DNA from: Pomphorhynchus laevis
Lineage: Eukaryota > Acanthocephala > Palaeacanthocephala > Echinorhynchida > Pomphorhynchidae
Direction of reading: 5' to 3'
Length of the DNA stretch: 64,000 nt
NCBI GenBank assembly: GCA_012934845.2
Contig: WNNJ02002764.1
Span: 1-64,000, forward strand
The position numbers were made by a program, and so were the translations under genes. Under the pieces are notes generated by a model that saw only the letters and a list, made by a program, of their open reading frames with translations, did not search any database and had not been told where the DNA came from. Each line of letters begins with the position of its first letter. Positions within the stretch are counted from its first letter, which is position 1. Positions 1-9,865 of the stretch are shown here, in pieces.

Positions 1-1996
1 GAACACCTTTTATTTGTCAAAATATAGATGTCCCTACTTTTAAATAATTTTGATTTATCAAAATATCTTTCTTATTATCAATATTGGTTTTGCTAGGCGT
101 AATATAAAATAATTATAATTATTATTAATTATATATCATAATTAATATATTAATTATAATTAATAATAATATAATTAAGTTGATATTATCAAGACTGATA
201 AGATTGATGAGATAACTGATATGTTTCTTGTAAATTTAAAGTTATCTTTAAAAAATATCTAAAACAGTGATGTGACTTAATTTCAACTGTCCAGTAGAAA
301 TGTAAAAGCAAACAAAAAGCGAACATTTGATGTTGTTAAATGCAAGAAATAGAATGCCATAAATAGGGGGTGTTCAATCAAACAACTGTTACACATAAGA
401 ATAAATGGGTTTCCACATTTTTAGAAATCGTAATATGTCAATATTACGATTTAATAACATGTCAATATTTCAATCCTAAAGATTCTAATCAGAATCATTT
501 ATTAATAATAGATGTTGTTCGGATTCGTTTGTAAAATGTTATCATGAAATTGAATTTCGTGTTATTCTTGAACTAACTTTAATACTTCCGAGTGTTTGAC
601 CGAAATGTTGTATAACCTTCCTAGAAAACAAATTACATTTTGCACTTCGCAGCAAGGATTTAGTTTATTATTACATCAGAAAAACACAAATACTTTGTAA
701 CGAAATCGTTTTTCTATTCGGCTTCACTGCAATATCGAGTAGATGAATAGAGGCTGAAATCTGATAGCATAGCAGTTCCTACTGATAATCTCTAATTCTT
801 ATTATGATACATTGTCTATTATGTATTAGTCAATTCATGAAAATTAATTTTTAATTTTTAATTTTTATTTTAAATTTCAACTTGATATCAATATAAATTG
901 CATAAAATCTTATATAATTATTTATTATTTGTAATTATTTTTCTTTTACATATTGTATAAACTACAGACTCAGTTATCTGATTAGAATTACTTTAAATTT
1001 TAACTCTTTATAAATGTAAATTATATAAAATCTTATATAATTATTTAATATCTAAATATATAGTAATTATTTATTTAATTTATCATTATTTTTAATTTAA
1101 AAACGGTATAAAATACAGATTTAGTTTGCTGATCTGATTTGTTTTAACTATAAAAGTATCGCTTTCCTAATCCTAAATGTGATAGAATGAAATTGATTGT
1201 AAGATAATTTATAATTATCTCATATAATTATTTATTATTTATAATTATAAATATATAATTTATAACATATAAACCTGATAACATAGCATATTCTTCTGAT
1301 GATCTCTAATCCTTATTCTGATACATCGTATTTTATTTATTAGTCAATTCATAAAAATTGATTTTTATTTAAATTTTAAATTTTAACTTGATATAAATAT
1401 AAATTGCGTAAAAGTTTTATGAATTAACTAATAAATAACATATGATTATGATTTAGCTTAATACTTATTATTCAATCAAATTATTTTCTTATAATTTTAG
1501 AATTTCAAAGTTAAAATTTAAAATTGAAATTTAAACAAATTTAAATTTATATTTAAATAAGGATTATAGATCATCTAAAGGAACTGTTATAACAGTATAA
1601 TTGTTAACAGTATAACTGTTAACTGTTTTATCTGTTAATTGTTTCGGCTGCTATTCCTCGACCCAATATAGCATTCAAGCCAAATACATGACGTAATTCC
1701 TATGATTAAATTTTATTACTTGGCCTATCTTATTCTAATACAAAGTATATTATTCATTATCCATCCATAAAAACTTTCAGCTTAATAGTTTAAATTTATA
1801 TTTAACTATATTTTGTTGATTATTTTATATTTTGTTGATTTATATATTGTAAATTTAATATTTTAATAATATTTTGTTGATTTATACTTATCCATTGTAA
1901 GATTCATTATATTTTGTATCCATAATCCGTTTTGTATGGATTATATTCATTATATATTGTTGATTTTTACTTATATATTATAAGTTTTTCTTTTAG
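1..1996. repeat. AT-rich DNA with PLE-1 terminal-repeat debris
   Basis: No coding exon was recognised. Degenerate copies of the PLE-1 terminal repeat (see 25150-25660) lie near 720-870 and 1270-1400 on the plus strand, recognised by the blocks 'gcatagcagttcct', 'tctctaattcttatt' and 'gtcaattcat'. A reversed copy with the last part of the PLE-1 coding tail lies at about 1560-1860. The stretch is probably the intron upstream of the exon at 1997. Confidence 0.6.
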
Positions 1997-2209
1997 GAAT
2001 TACATAGACTCGTCCAAACGGAGAATAAATTGAAACACTGCAGTGACTTGCACAAACAGGAATCTGAAAGCTTAGAGCACGAACGGAAATGTTTACAAAC
2101 AGAACTTGACAATACAAAGAAACTGCTACGAAAACGTGTTCAAATCCTTTCACGAATTCAACTTAATCAAAATGATGATCAATCGTTAAAATGTCTTAAA
2201 TCAAAATAA
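1997..2209 (+). CDS. Terminal exon of a coiled-coil protein (partial)
   Basis: A pyrimidine-rich acceptor (tttttcttttag) at 1986-1996 is followed by an open frame of 70 codons ending in TAA at 2207-2209. The peptide starts ELHRLVQTENKLKHC and is rich in Leu, Lys, Glu and Gln with heptad-like spacing for about the first 55 residues, so it is most likely an alpha-helical coiled coil. The last 15 residues (after SRIQLNQND) look like an unstructured C terminus. An AATAAA at 2244-2249, 35 nt after the stop, would serve as polyadenylation signal. Earlier exons must lie further left, through or beyond the repeat-filled intron at 1-1996. I cannot name the protein: many coiled-coil proteins would look like this. 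The splice site, base composition and lack of repeat similarity argue that it is a host exon. Confidence 0.6.
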   Translation, partial: ELHRLVQTENKLKHCSDLHKQESESLEHERKCLQTELDNTKKLLRKRVQILSRIQLNQNDDQSLKCLKSK

Positions 2210-4424
2210 TTCAAAACGAATTAAATTTATAAATTAAAATTATAATAAATGCATATATTATAATATAATCATAATGTTTCGGACTAAGTAAAATTCGTTA
2301 TCTGCAATCAACCTTCGGATACAAAACTACGTGCATCACGATGCAAAATCAGATTTACATGAGCAAATATATCATCAATGGGCATTCGATCTGAGCGACC
2401 CCGATTGCTTTATCCCGATGATCATTCATAAAAATTATTAAATTTCATTGATAAAACTTATTAACTAAAAATTAACTTAAATTAATTTAAATTTGAACGT
2501 TTGATTACATTCGGTAGGTATTCATTCGTTAAGTATATGAAAAAGCGTTTTTTGAACATAAAGACGCGTTTATCTTTGCTCCTATTGTTGAAAACTGTAG
2601 GAAACCAACCTAACAGCAGTTGAAAATTTATAAACATATTTACAATTAACATAACAGAAAGCAAATTAGTAGATTATACAGAGTTCAAGAGTTAATAGCT
2701 TGATATAGAATACTTCGTTTTAAATGTGAGTGCGCGCATGAAGGCGTCCTAAACTTCGTCATATTCCGCTTAATACTCCTCAGCTTGACGATACAGCCAA
2801 GTTCAGTAATAAAAGACACATTAGATGCAAACTGGACCAAAATGCTTCGAAGATAAGAGTTCGATTTTAGTAGATCTACCCCGCATATGCGTTAAGCTGC
2901 TTAGTAAATAAAAGGGATGCGTATATAATAGGTTGAATTTATATTTATAATAAATAATATTATTAATAACTTATCATTTTTGAAACCAAATATATACAAT
3001 TGAGTAGAATACAAGAAAATAAAATCACGAGTCAATATCACAAATCACAAATCACGGTCTCCATAACGCATGCTCAGCTACGCCCAGCCACTGTGTCAGG
3101 TAGCTACTGGTTCTTGCCCAGCATTTTATTAATAATATTATTTCTATTTCGGATATATAAATAATATACTCTGTATTAGAATAAAATACACTAGATGATC
3201 AAATTTAAATAACCGAAACCTTACAACATAGCAGTTCCTCCTGATGACCTCTAATCCTTATTCTGATACATCGTCTGTTATTTATTAGTCAATTCATAAA
3301 AATGACGTTTATTTTAAATTTTAATTTTAAATTTTAAGTTGATATAGATCCAAATTGTATAAAATTTCATATAAGTATTTATTATTGATCTTTATTTTTA
3401 TTTATATTTAGTACAAAATTTGTGTAATCAGTTATCTGATCATCTGATTTGTTCTACTGACAAGTTTTTATTGACCTGTAAACTATGTTTCTCCTTTAAC
3501 CTCTGTCAGAAATACTGAAACTGTATTCTTGATACAACATTTATTTTTCTGATTATTTTCACGCAAGTTTGGTGATTTTTTCCTATTTCTTATAATAGAA
3601 AAGTATAAATCAACAAAATATTATTAAAAATAAATGTAAACTATTAAGCGAAACTTTTTTATGGATGGATAATAAATAATATACTTTGTATTGGAATAAG
3701 GTACACTAAATAATCAAATTTCATTAACGGAAATACGACATTTGGCTCGTATTCGGCAACGCTTCTGAGTTGGCTAGAGAAATAGGGACTGAAACCTAAT
3801 AACATAGTATTTCCTGTTGATGATCTCTAATCTTTATTCGAAAACATCGTCTGTTATTTATTATTCAATTCATAAAAATTAACTTTTAATTTAAATTTCA
3901 ATTTGATCTGATTCATTAGAGGAAATATGCCACTAGCATGTATTTGGCCTCTCTGTTATGTTGGGTCGAGGAATATGGGTCGAAACCTGATAATATAGCG
4001 ATTACTCCTGATGACCTCTAATCCTTATTTTGATTCATTGTCTGTTATTTATTAGTCAATTCGTAAAAATTGAGTTTTCTTTCAATTATTTTTATTTTTC
4101 CCAATAAATGTAAAAATATTACTGTGTATTAATTACTGGTATATCATAAGATTATACTTTCTCCTGTCTTGTATTTCATAAAAAAAACAAACAAAGGTTT
4201 TCATAATAATCGAGTTTTTTAATTTAAATTTAAATTTTTTTACTTGATATAAATTATAAAATCGTATAACAATTATTATTTATAATTATTTAATTATTAT
4301 TGAATTATTAAATTTTGAGTTCGCATTATTTTTCTTTTAATGTTATAATTATATTAACTACGTATCTCAGTTAGCATATTTGATAAAAGGTTTTATTGTA
4401 CTTGTCTAATATATATCCGCATCT
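2210..4424. repeat. Gene-free AT-rich stretch with PLE-1 terminal repeats
   Basis: From 2210 to about 3170 I see no gene, repeat or RNA that I can support. From 3170 to 4400 there are several degenerate plus-strand copies of the PLE-1 terminal repeat (about 3220-3310, 3740-3900, 3905-4080). The copy at 3740 is preceded by a remnant of the PLE-1 coding tail (about 3590-3720). Confidence 0.6.
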
Positions 4425-4660
4425 ATCATTAAAAAACAAACTTTTTCTGCCCGATCGGCATCTTCTAGTATTCGCTAATGATACCACATCCCCGTTCTAA
4501 GAGCGCATGTGTAAACCAGCTATCCCAAATCCAACATCTTCCTTAATCCTTCCGAGTCGCAGTAGAAGTCTTCAATGTTACACCTGCAACAAAGAAACAA
4601 TAAGAAGATGACCGCCACAGAAATTTCTGCTATTTTGGGAAAACTACCAGTACTATCTTC
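4425..4660 (+). repeat. Left member of a direct-repeat pair
   Basis: The block 'ttcgctaatgataccacatc' and the following 'gttctaagagcgca', 'cttccttaatccttcc' and 'accacagaaattt' recur in the same order and orientation at 8560-8810. The two members are diverged, with indels. They bracket the microsatellites, the hammerhead repeat and the 380-bp satellite, so the whole package may be a composite element or a tandem duplication. Confidence 0.65.
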
Positions 4661-4738
4661 CCAAATCGAATAAGATACGTGAACTTAATCATTTCGTGGT
4701 ACTAAGCATCCGGATTCGAGTTGAACAAGGGCAAGAAT

Positions 4739-4739
4739 G

Positions 4740-4801
<62 letters not shown>
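4739..4801. repeat. (AT)n microsatellite
   Basis: About 60 bp of uninterrupted TA dinucleotides separates the left direct repeat from the hammerhead repeat at 4801. Confidence 0.95.
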
Positions 4802-4805
<4 letters not shown>

Positions 4806-5330
4806 ACACCTGCCCTGGGACACTCACTGGTGTACTCATAAATATATCACTATGTTTTCCTCATGAAGAGGCATAAACACAAGGCAGCATTCTATATATC
4901 TTCATCAGACTAAGAAATAGAACCGAATTATTCTTGCATTATTCAAAGTCGCTACGTATGCCCAGTCATCCTATGTGTGACGACAAACTTCACAACGGTA
5001 TACGCGTTTCGCTCTAACGGAGCTCATCAGTACCGTGACTTCTATAATCATCTATAGGCACCTTAACACACGCTTAAACAGTGTTTAAAGCTCGAAAAAC
5101 AGAACTACCCTTAATCTGAATCATCGGAGGGAATTTAGCATAAGCTCTGTGCATGGCAGTGACTATTACAGTTTAACCATGCATCAGGCACTAAATTCTT
5201 TTTAATAGAAATGCTGTTTAACAGGGACACTTAAAAGTGTGCAAATATATACAATATAATTTGTTGTTACACCTGCCCTGGGACACTCACAGGTGTACTC
5301 ATAAATATATCACGAAGTTTTCCTCATGAA
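4801..5330. repeat. Retrozyme-like repeat with a hammerhead ribozyme
   Basis: A block of about 67 bp beginning 'ttgttacacctgccctggga' occurs at 4801-4869 and again at 5264-5330 with few differences, giving a unit of about 463 bp present 1.15 times. Inside the unit the minus strand carries a complete type I hammerhead at 4993-5042. Short direct repeats around a hammerhead-bearing non-coding segment are the hallmark of retrozymes and hammerhead satellites, so this is probably one truncated tandem of such an element. The second copy breaks off exactly where the 380-bp satellite begins. Confidence 0.65.
4993..5042 (-). ncRNA. Type I hammerhead ribozyme, minimal stem III
   Basis: On the minus strand the order is canonical. 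Stem I 5' strand ACGGUA (5038-5033) is followed by the core CUGAUGA (5032-5026). Stem II is GCUC/GAGC (5025-5022 and 5016-5013) closed by CGUUA. Core GAAA (5012-5009) follows, then CGCGU, the cleavage-site base A (5003), and stem I 3' strand UACCGU (5002-4997). All invariant core bases are present and stem I has six Watson-Crick pairs. Stem III is only the AC/GU minimum, as in newt satellite and many animal hammerheads, which tend to work best as dimers. Predicted cleavage is after position 5003 (minus strand). Confidence 0.9.
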
Positions 5331-8300
5331 GAGGAAAACATCATTTAGTATAAATGCCGTATTTCGTAAGAAATCCTGGACCGTTGTTTACTCAGCACAT
5401 CTGTGCACTACTATTATACATGCCGTATCCATTAAGGATCCAACGAGTGCAATGACAATTTAGCAACAACCTCTGCCTAGTGTATAAGGATGGTCCGCAC
5501 ATCAATTCGATCTGGTAAAGAGCGTAAGCCTCAGTCAATTAAGCAAAGTGTCGGAAACGCCTTTATTCACAATGTAACACAGGCAACCGAAACGACTAGT
5601 GCTTACCTCATTCTACTGATGAGTGTTGCCGGATACTGATCATTTCGATGCTGAAGTGGTCGTCTAGAAGTGACATGGTGATTGAAAGTCGTGAATCGAA
5701 GTCCAGTCTATCAAGCAACACCATTTAGTATAAATGCCGTATTTCGTAAGAAATCCTGGACCGTTGTTTACTCAGCACATCTGTGCACTACTATTATACA
5801 TGCTGTATCCATTAAGGATCCAACGAGTGCAACGACAATTCAGCAACAACCTCCGCCTAGTGTTTAAGGATGGTCCGTACAGCAATTCGATCTGGTAAAG
5901 AGCGTAAGCCTCAGTCAATTAAGCAAAGTGTCGGAAACGCCTTTATTCACAATGTCACACAGGCAACCGAAACGACCAGTGTGTACCTCATTCTACTGAT
6001 GAGTGTTGCCGGGTACTCATCATTTCGATGCTGAAGTGGTCGTCTAGAAGTGACATGGTGATTGAAAGTCGTGAATCGAAGTCCAGTCTATCAAGCAACA
6101 CCATTTAGTATAAATGCCGTATTTCGTAAGAAATCCTGGACTGTTGTTTACTCAGCACATCTGTGTACTACTATTATACATGCCGTATCCATTAAGGATC
6201 CAACGAGTGCAACGACAATTCAGCAACAACCTCTGCCTAGTGTTTAAGGATGGTCCGCACAGCAATTCGATCTGGTAAAGAGCGTAAGCCTCAGTCAATT
6301 AAGCAAAGTGTCGGAAACGCCTATATTCACAATGTAACACAGGCAACCGAAACGACCAGTGTGTACGTCATTCTACTGATGAGTGTTGCCGGGTACTCAT
6401 CATTTCGATGCTGAAGTGGTCGTCTAGAAGTGACATGGTGATTGAAAGTCCTGAATCGAAGTCCAGTCTATCGAGCAACACCATTTTATATAAATTCCAA
6501 ATTTCGTAAGAAATCCTGGACCGTTGTTTACTCAGCACATATGTGCACTACTATTATACATGCCGTATCCATTAAGGATCCAACGAGTGCAACGAAAATT
6601 CAGCAACAACATCCGCCTAGTGTTTAAGGATGGTCCGCCCAGCAATTCGATCAGGTTAAGAGCGTATGCCTCAGACAATTAAGCAAGGTGTCGGAAACGC
6701 CTTTATTCACAATGTCACACAGGCAACCGAAAACTGCCAGTGAGTACTTCATTCTACTGATAAGTGTTGCCGGGTACTTATTGGTCGTCTAGAATTGACA
6801 TTGTCACTGAAAGTCGTGAATCAAAGTCTAGTCTATTAAGCAACACCATTTAGTATAAATGCTGTATTCGTAAGAAATATTGGACCGTTGTTTACTCAGC
6901 ACATCTGTGTACTACTATTATACATGCCGTATCCATTAAGGATCCAACGAGTGCAACGACAATTCAGCAACAACCTCTGCCTAGTGTTTAAGGATGGTCC
7001 GCACAGCAATTCGATCTGGTTAAGAGCGTATGCCTCAGACAATTAAGCAAAGTGTCGGAAACGCCTTTATTCACAATGTAACACAGGCAACCGAAACGAC
7101 CAGTGTGTACCTCATTCTACTGATGAGTGTTGCCGGATACTCATCATTTCGATGCTGAAGTGGTCGTCTAGAAGTGACATGGTGATTGAAAGTCGTGAAT
7201 CGAAGTCTAGTCTATCAAGCAACACCATTTAGTATAAATGCCGTATTTCGTAAGAAATCCTGGACCGTTGTTTACTCAGCACATCTGTGCACTACTATTA
7301 TACATGCCGTATCCATTAAGGATCCAACGAGTGCAACGACAATTCAGCAACAACCTCTGCCTAGTGTTTAAGGATGGTCCGCACAGCAATTCGATCTGGT
7401 TAAGAGCGTAAGCCTCAGACAATTAAGCAAAGTGTCGGAAACGCCTTTATTCACAATGTCACACAGGCAACCGAAAACTGCCAGTGAGTACTTCATTCTA
7501 CTGATAAGTGTTGCCGGGTACTTATTGGTCGTCTAGAATTGACATTGTCACTGAAAGTCGTGAATCAAAGTCTAGTCTATTAAGCAACACCATTTAGTAT
7601 AAATGCTGTATTCGTAAGAAATATTGGACCGTTGTTTACTCAGCACATCTGTGTACTACTATTATACATGCCGTATCCATTAAGGATCCAACGAGTGCAA
7701 CGACAATTCAGCGACAAACTTTGCCTAGTGTTTAAGGATGGTCCGCACAGCAATTGGATCTGGTAAAGAGCGTAAGCCTCAGTCAATTAAGCAAAGTGTC
7801 GGAAACGCCTTTATTCACAATGTCACACAGGCAACCGAAACGACCAGTGTGTACCTCATTCTACTGATGAGTGTTGCCGGGTACTCATCATTTCGATGCT
7901 GAAGTGGTCGTCTAGAAGTGACATGGTGATTGAAAGTCGTGAATCGAAGTCCAGTCTATCAAGCAACACCATTTAGTATAAATGCCGTATTTCGTAAGAA
8001 ATCGTGGACTGTTGTTTACTCAGCACATCTGTGTACTACTATTATACATGCCGTATTCATTAAGGATCCAACGAGTGCAACGACAATTCAGCAACAACCT
8101 CTGCCTAGTGTTTAAGGATGGTCCGCACAGCAATTCGATCTGGTAAAGAGCGTAAGCCTCAGTCAATTAAGCAAAGTGTCGGAAACGCCTATATTCACAA
8201 TGTAACACAGGCAACCGAAACGACCAGTGTGTACGTCATTCTACTGATGAGTGTTGCCGGGTACTCATCATTTCGATGCTGAAGTGGTCGTCTAGAAGTG

Positions 8301-8420
8301 ACATGGTGATTGAAAGTCGTGAATCGAAGTCTAGTCTATCAAGCAACACCATTTAATATAAATGCCGTATTTCGTAAGAAATCCTGGACCGTTGTTTACT
8401 CAGCACATATGTGCACTACT
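5331..8420 (+). repeat. 380-bp tandem satellite carrying hammerhead parts
   Basis: Eight units follow one another. The marker 'ggcaaccgaaa' starts at 5582, 5962, 6342, 6722, 7086, 7466, 7830 and 8210, giving spacings of 380 or 364 bp. Two units (6722, 7466) are a shorter subtype that lacks a 16-20 nt segment and reads CUGAUAA for CUGAUGA. Alternation of subtypes suggests spread of larger blocks. The 61-residue open frame repeated in most units (starting MKVVNRS) is not kept in the short subtype and is taken as a by-product. Each unit holds the full set of hammerhead segments described at 5962-6050. Decayed relatives lie at 13320-14215 and 28480-28690. Confidence 0.9.
5962..6050 (+). ncRNA. 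Hammerhead parts in non-canonical strand order (satellite unit 2)
   Basis: Reading 5' to 3': stem II 3' strand GGCAACC (5962-5968), core GAAA (5969-5972), stem III 5' strand CGACCA (5973-5978), linker, stem I 5' strand UUCUA (5991-5995), core CUGAUGA (5996-6002), stem II 5' strand GUGUUGCC (6003-6010), linker, stem III 3' strand UGGUCGU (6037-6043), cleavage-site C (6044, a GUC triplet), stem I 3' strand UAGAA (6045-6049). Every helix abuts its core element directly: I is 5 bp, II is 6 bp plus the G-C closing pair with one bulged U, III is 7 bp. Known hammerheads have the cyclic order CUGAUGA, GAAA, UH; here it is GAAA, CUGAUGA, UH. The same set occurs in the other units and at 13663-13751. 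Activity is unproven. Confidence 0.7.
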
Positions 8421-8486
8421 GTTATATATATAACAGTAGTGCACATATGTGCTGAGTAAACATCGGTCTAGGATTTCTTACGAAAT

Positions 8487-8494
<8 letters not shown>
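8363..8494. repeat. Snap-back inversion ending the satellite
   Basis: The last satellite unit runs to about 8427 and is then followed by its own reverse complement (8428-8494), with the centre in 'gttatatatataac'. The arms match over about 65 bp with a few differences. This looks like a fold-back repair or template-switch event at the array end. Confidence 0.85.

Positions 8495-8555
<61 letters not shown>
8493..8555. repeat. (TA)n microsatellite
   Basis: About 60 bp of TA dinucleotides, matching the microsatellite on the other side of the array at 4739-4801. Confidence 0.95.
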
Positions 8556-8559
<4 letters not shown>

Positions 8560-8561
<2 letters not shown>

Positions 8562-8810
8562 AAACTTTTTTGCCCGATTAACGTCTTGTAATATTCGCTA
8601 ATGATACCACATCCTCGTTCTAAGAGCGCAGGTGTAGTGATGAAATCTCTAAAAGCAGTAATTTCTATATAATGTTCAATTGCCAGCTACCCTAAATACA
8701 ACCTCTTCCTTAATCCTTCCAAGATGCATGTGAAAAAGTATGCAACCAAGAAAAAGTTGAGAAGATGATCACCACAGAAATTTTTGCTATTTTTGTAAAA
8801 TAGCTGAAAT
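8560..8810 (+). repeat. Right member of the direct-repeat pair
   Basis: Diverged copy of 4425-4660, beginning 'cttttttgcccgatta' and including 'ttcgctaatgataccacatc'. The 8811-9130 stretch that follows is AT-rich and holds nothing I can identify. Confidence 0.65.
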
Positions 8811-9139
8811 ACAAATATCATTAAATATTTAATAATGTTTAATATTATTTAATAATGGTCAATGCTTAGATGCAAATGTGTTGATAATGTATTGTAGTTC
8901 TGTTGCACATCAGTTTGCAATATTTAAGCACACCATTGATTTTTCTAAAACCTCCGTTTTGCCAGAAGTGATAATTTTTCTAAGATAATTCAGGAATTTT
9001 ATTTTAGGCTTCTACATCATTTCATTTTATTTTATGATTTAATAAATTCGACAATTAGATCAGATAACGGTGCCTACGTAATGTAAATAAAAATAAAGAT
9101 AAATAATAAATACCAATTTTTTAAGCCAGGCGCGGAAGA

Positions 9140-9234
9140 ACGACGATAACAGTGATACCGTTTCGTCATCACATGGACTCATAAGTGCCAGATCCCTCCC
9201 ACTGCTGGAAGCAGAGGAGGACTAGCAGAAGGCG
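9140..9234 (-). ncRNA. Decayed type III hammerhead repeat copy
   Basis: A minus-strand relative of the ribozymes at 22553-23167. Recognisable are stem I 3' strand UGCUAG with CUGGCA, core CUUAUGA (for CUGAUGA), stem II GUC/GAC, and GAAACGG. Stem III is weakened (GCCUU where GCCGU is expected). A second partial copy lies at about 9430-9512 (minus). Both are likely inactive. Confidence 0.6.
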
Positions 9235-9512
9235 AAAATATGAATCATTTGTATGATGTACTAGAAAATCTCTAGTAACATCATAGAGTACTAAACCAGC
9301 ACTACGGCTTCACCAAATAGAATCATTAGCAAAACACTGACAAATGCCAGCGCAGATATATTGTATATCGGCTAACTTCTTTTATGGATATCTCAAAACG
9401 AGAGTGACACCATTCCGCTTGAATTATTTTAACAATCTTTTAAAGGCACGGAAGAACGACGATAACAGTATTTGATACCGTTTCGTAATCACAATGACTT
9501 ATTATTGCCAGA

Positions 9513-9790
9513 AAGGGTATAAAATTGTATAAAGGTTGAATCAGATAATAAAACTATACCTATATTATATTGGAATCCAAAATTACATAAAAATCCAATA
9601 AAACCTTGGTTCATTTGTAGTGCGTTTAAATGTACATTGAAACCACTTTCTGTTTATATGAATAAAATACTTAAAGTAATTAAATGAAATTAATAATGTA
9701 ATTAAGGAAAATGCTATCAAAAGGGTATAAATATAGATTAAATTTTTTACATTCGAAGATTGTAAAATACATACAAGTTAAGTTGTTTTT
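9513..9790 (+). mobile_element. PLE-1 (Penelope-like) fragment
   Basis: The plus strand encodes a piece of the PLE-1 reverse transcriptase region (ILYWNPKLHKNP, then SAFKCTLKPLSVYMNKILK), the same family as 57330-58520 where the match lies in reverse at about 57600-57760. A short broken fragment of an old copy. Confidence 0.75.
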
Positions 9791-9865
9791 CCGACTTCTT
9801 CAAAATTTTATTTTCATAGATAAGCTGGTAAAGGTTGCAACTGTAGCACCTCTTCCTGTTGATCA

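Noticed and set aside
1971-2153. Minus-strand 60-residue frame over the coiled-coil exon
   Set aside because: Antisense shadow of the plus-strand exon, which has a splice acceptor, a coiled-coil pattern and a polyadenylation signal.
5690-5715. B-box-like word (gaatcgaagtcc) in the 380-bp satellite as a Pol III promoter
   Set aside because: No partner A box at a suitable distance and a mismatch at a key B-box position; only the diverged copy at 28650 comes close.
5682-8115. Repeated 61-residue open frames (MKVVNRSPVYQATPF...) as a protein family
   Set aside because: They follow the satellite period exactly, are lost in the short units, and coincide with the structured RNA segments downstream; no homology or coding signal independent of the repeat.
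5331-8420. CRISPR-like array
   Set aside because: Units of 364-380 bp without short repeats and unique spacers, in a spliced animal genome; an ordinary satellite.
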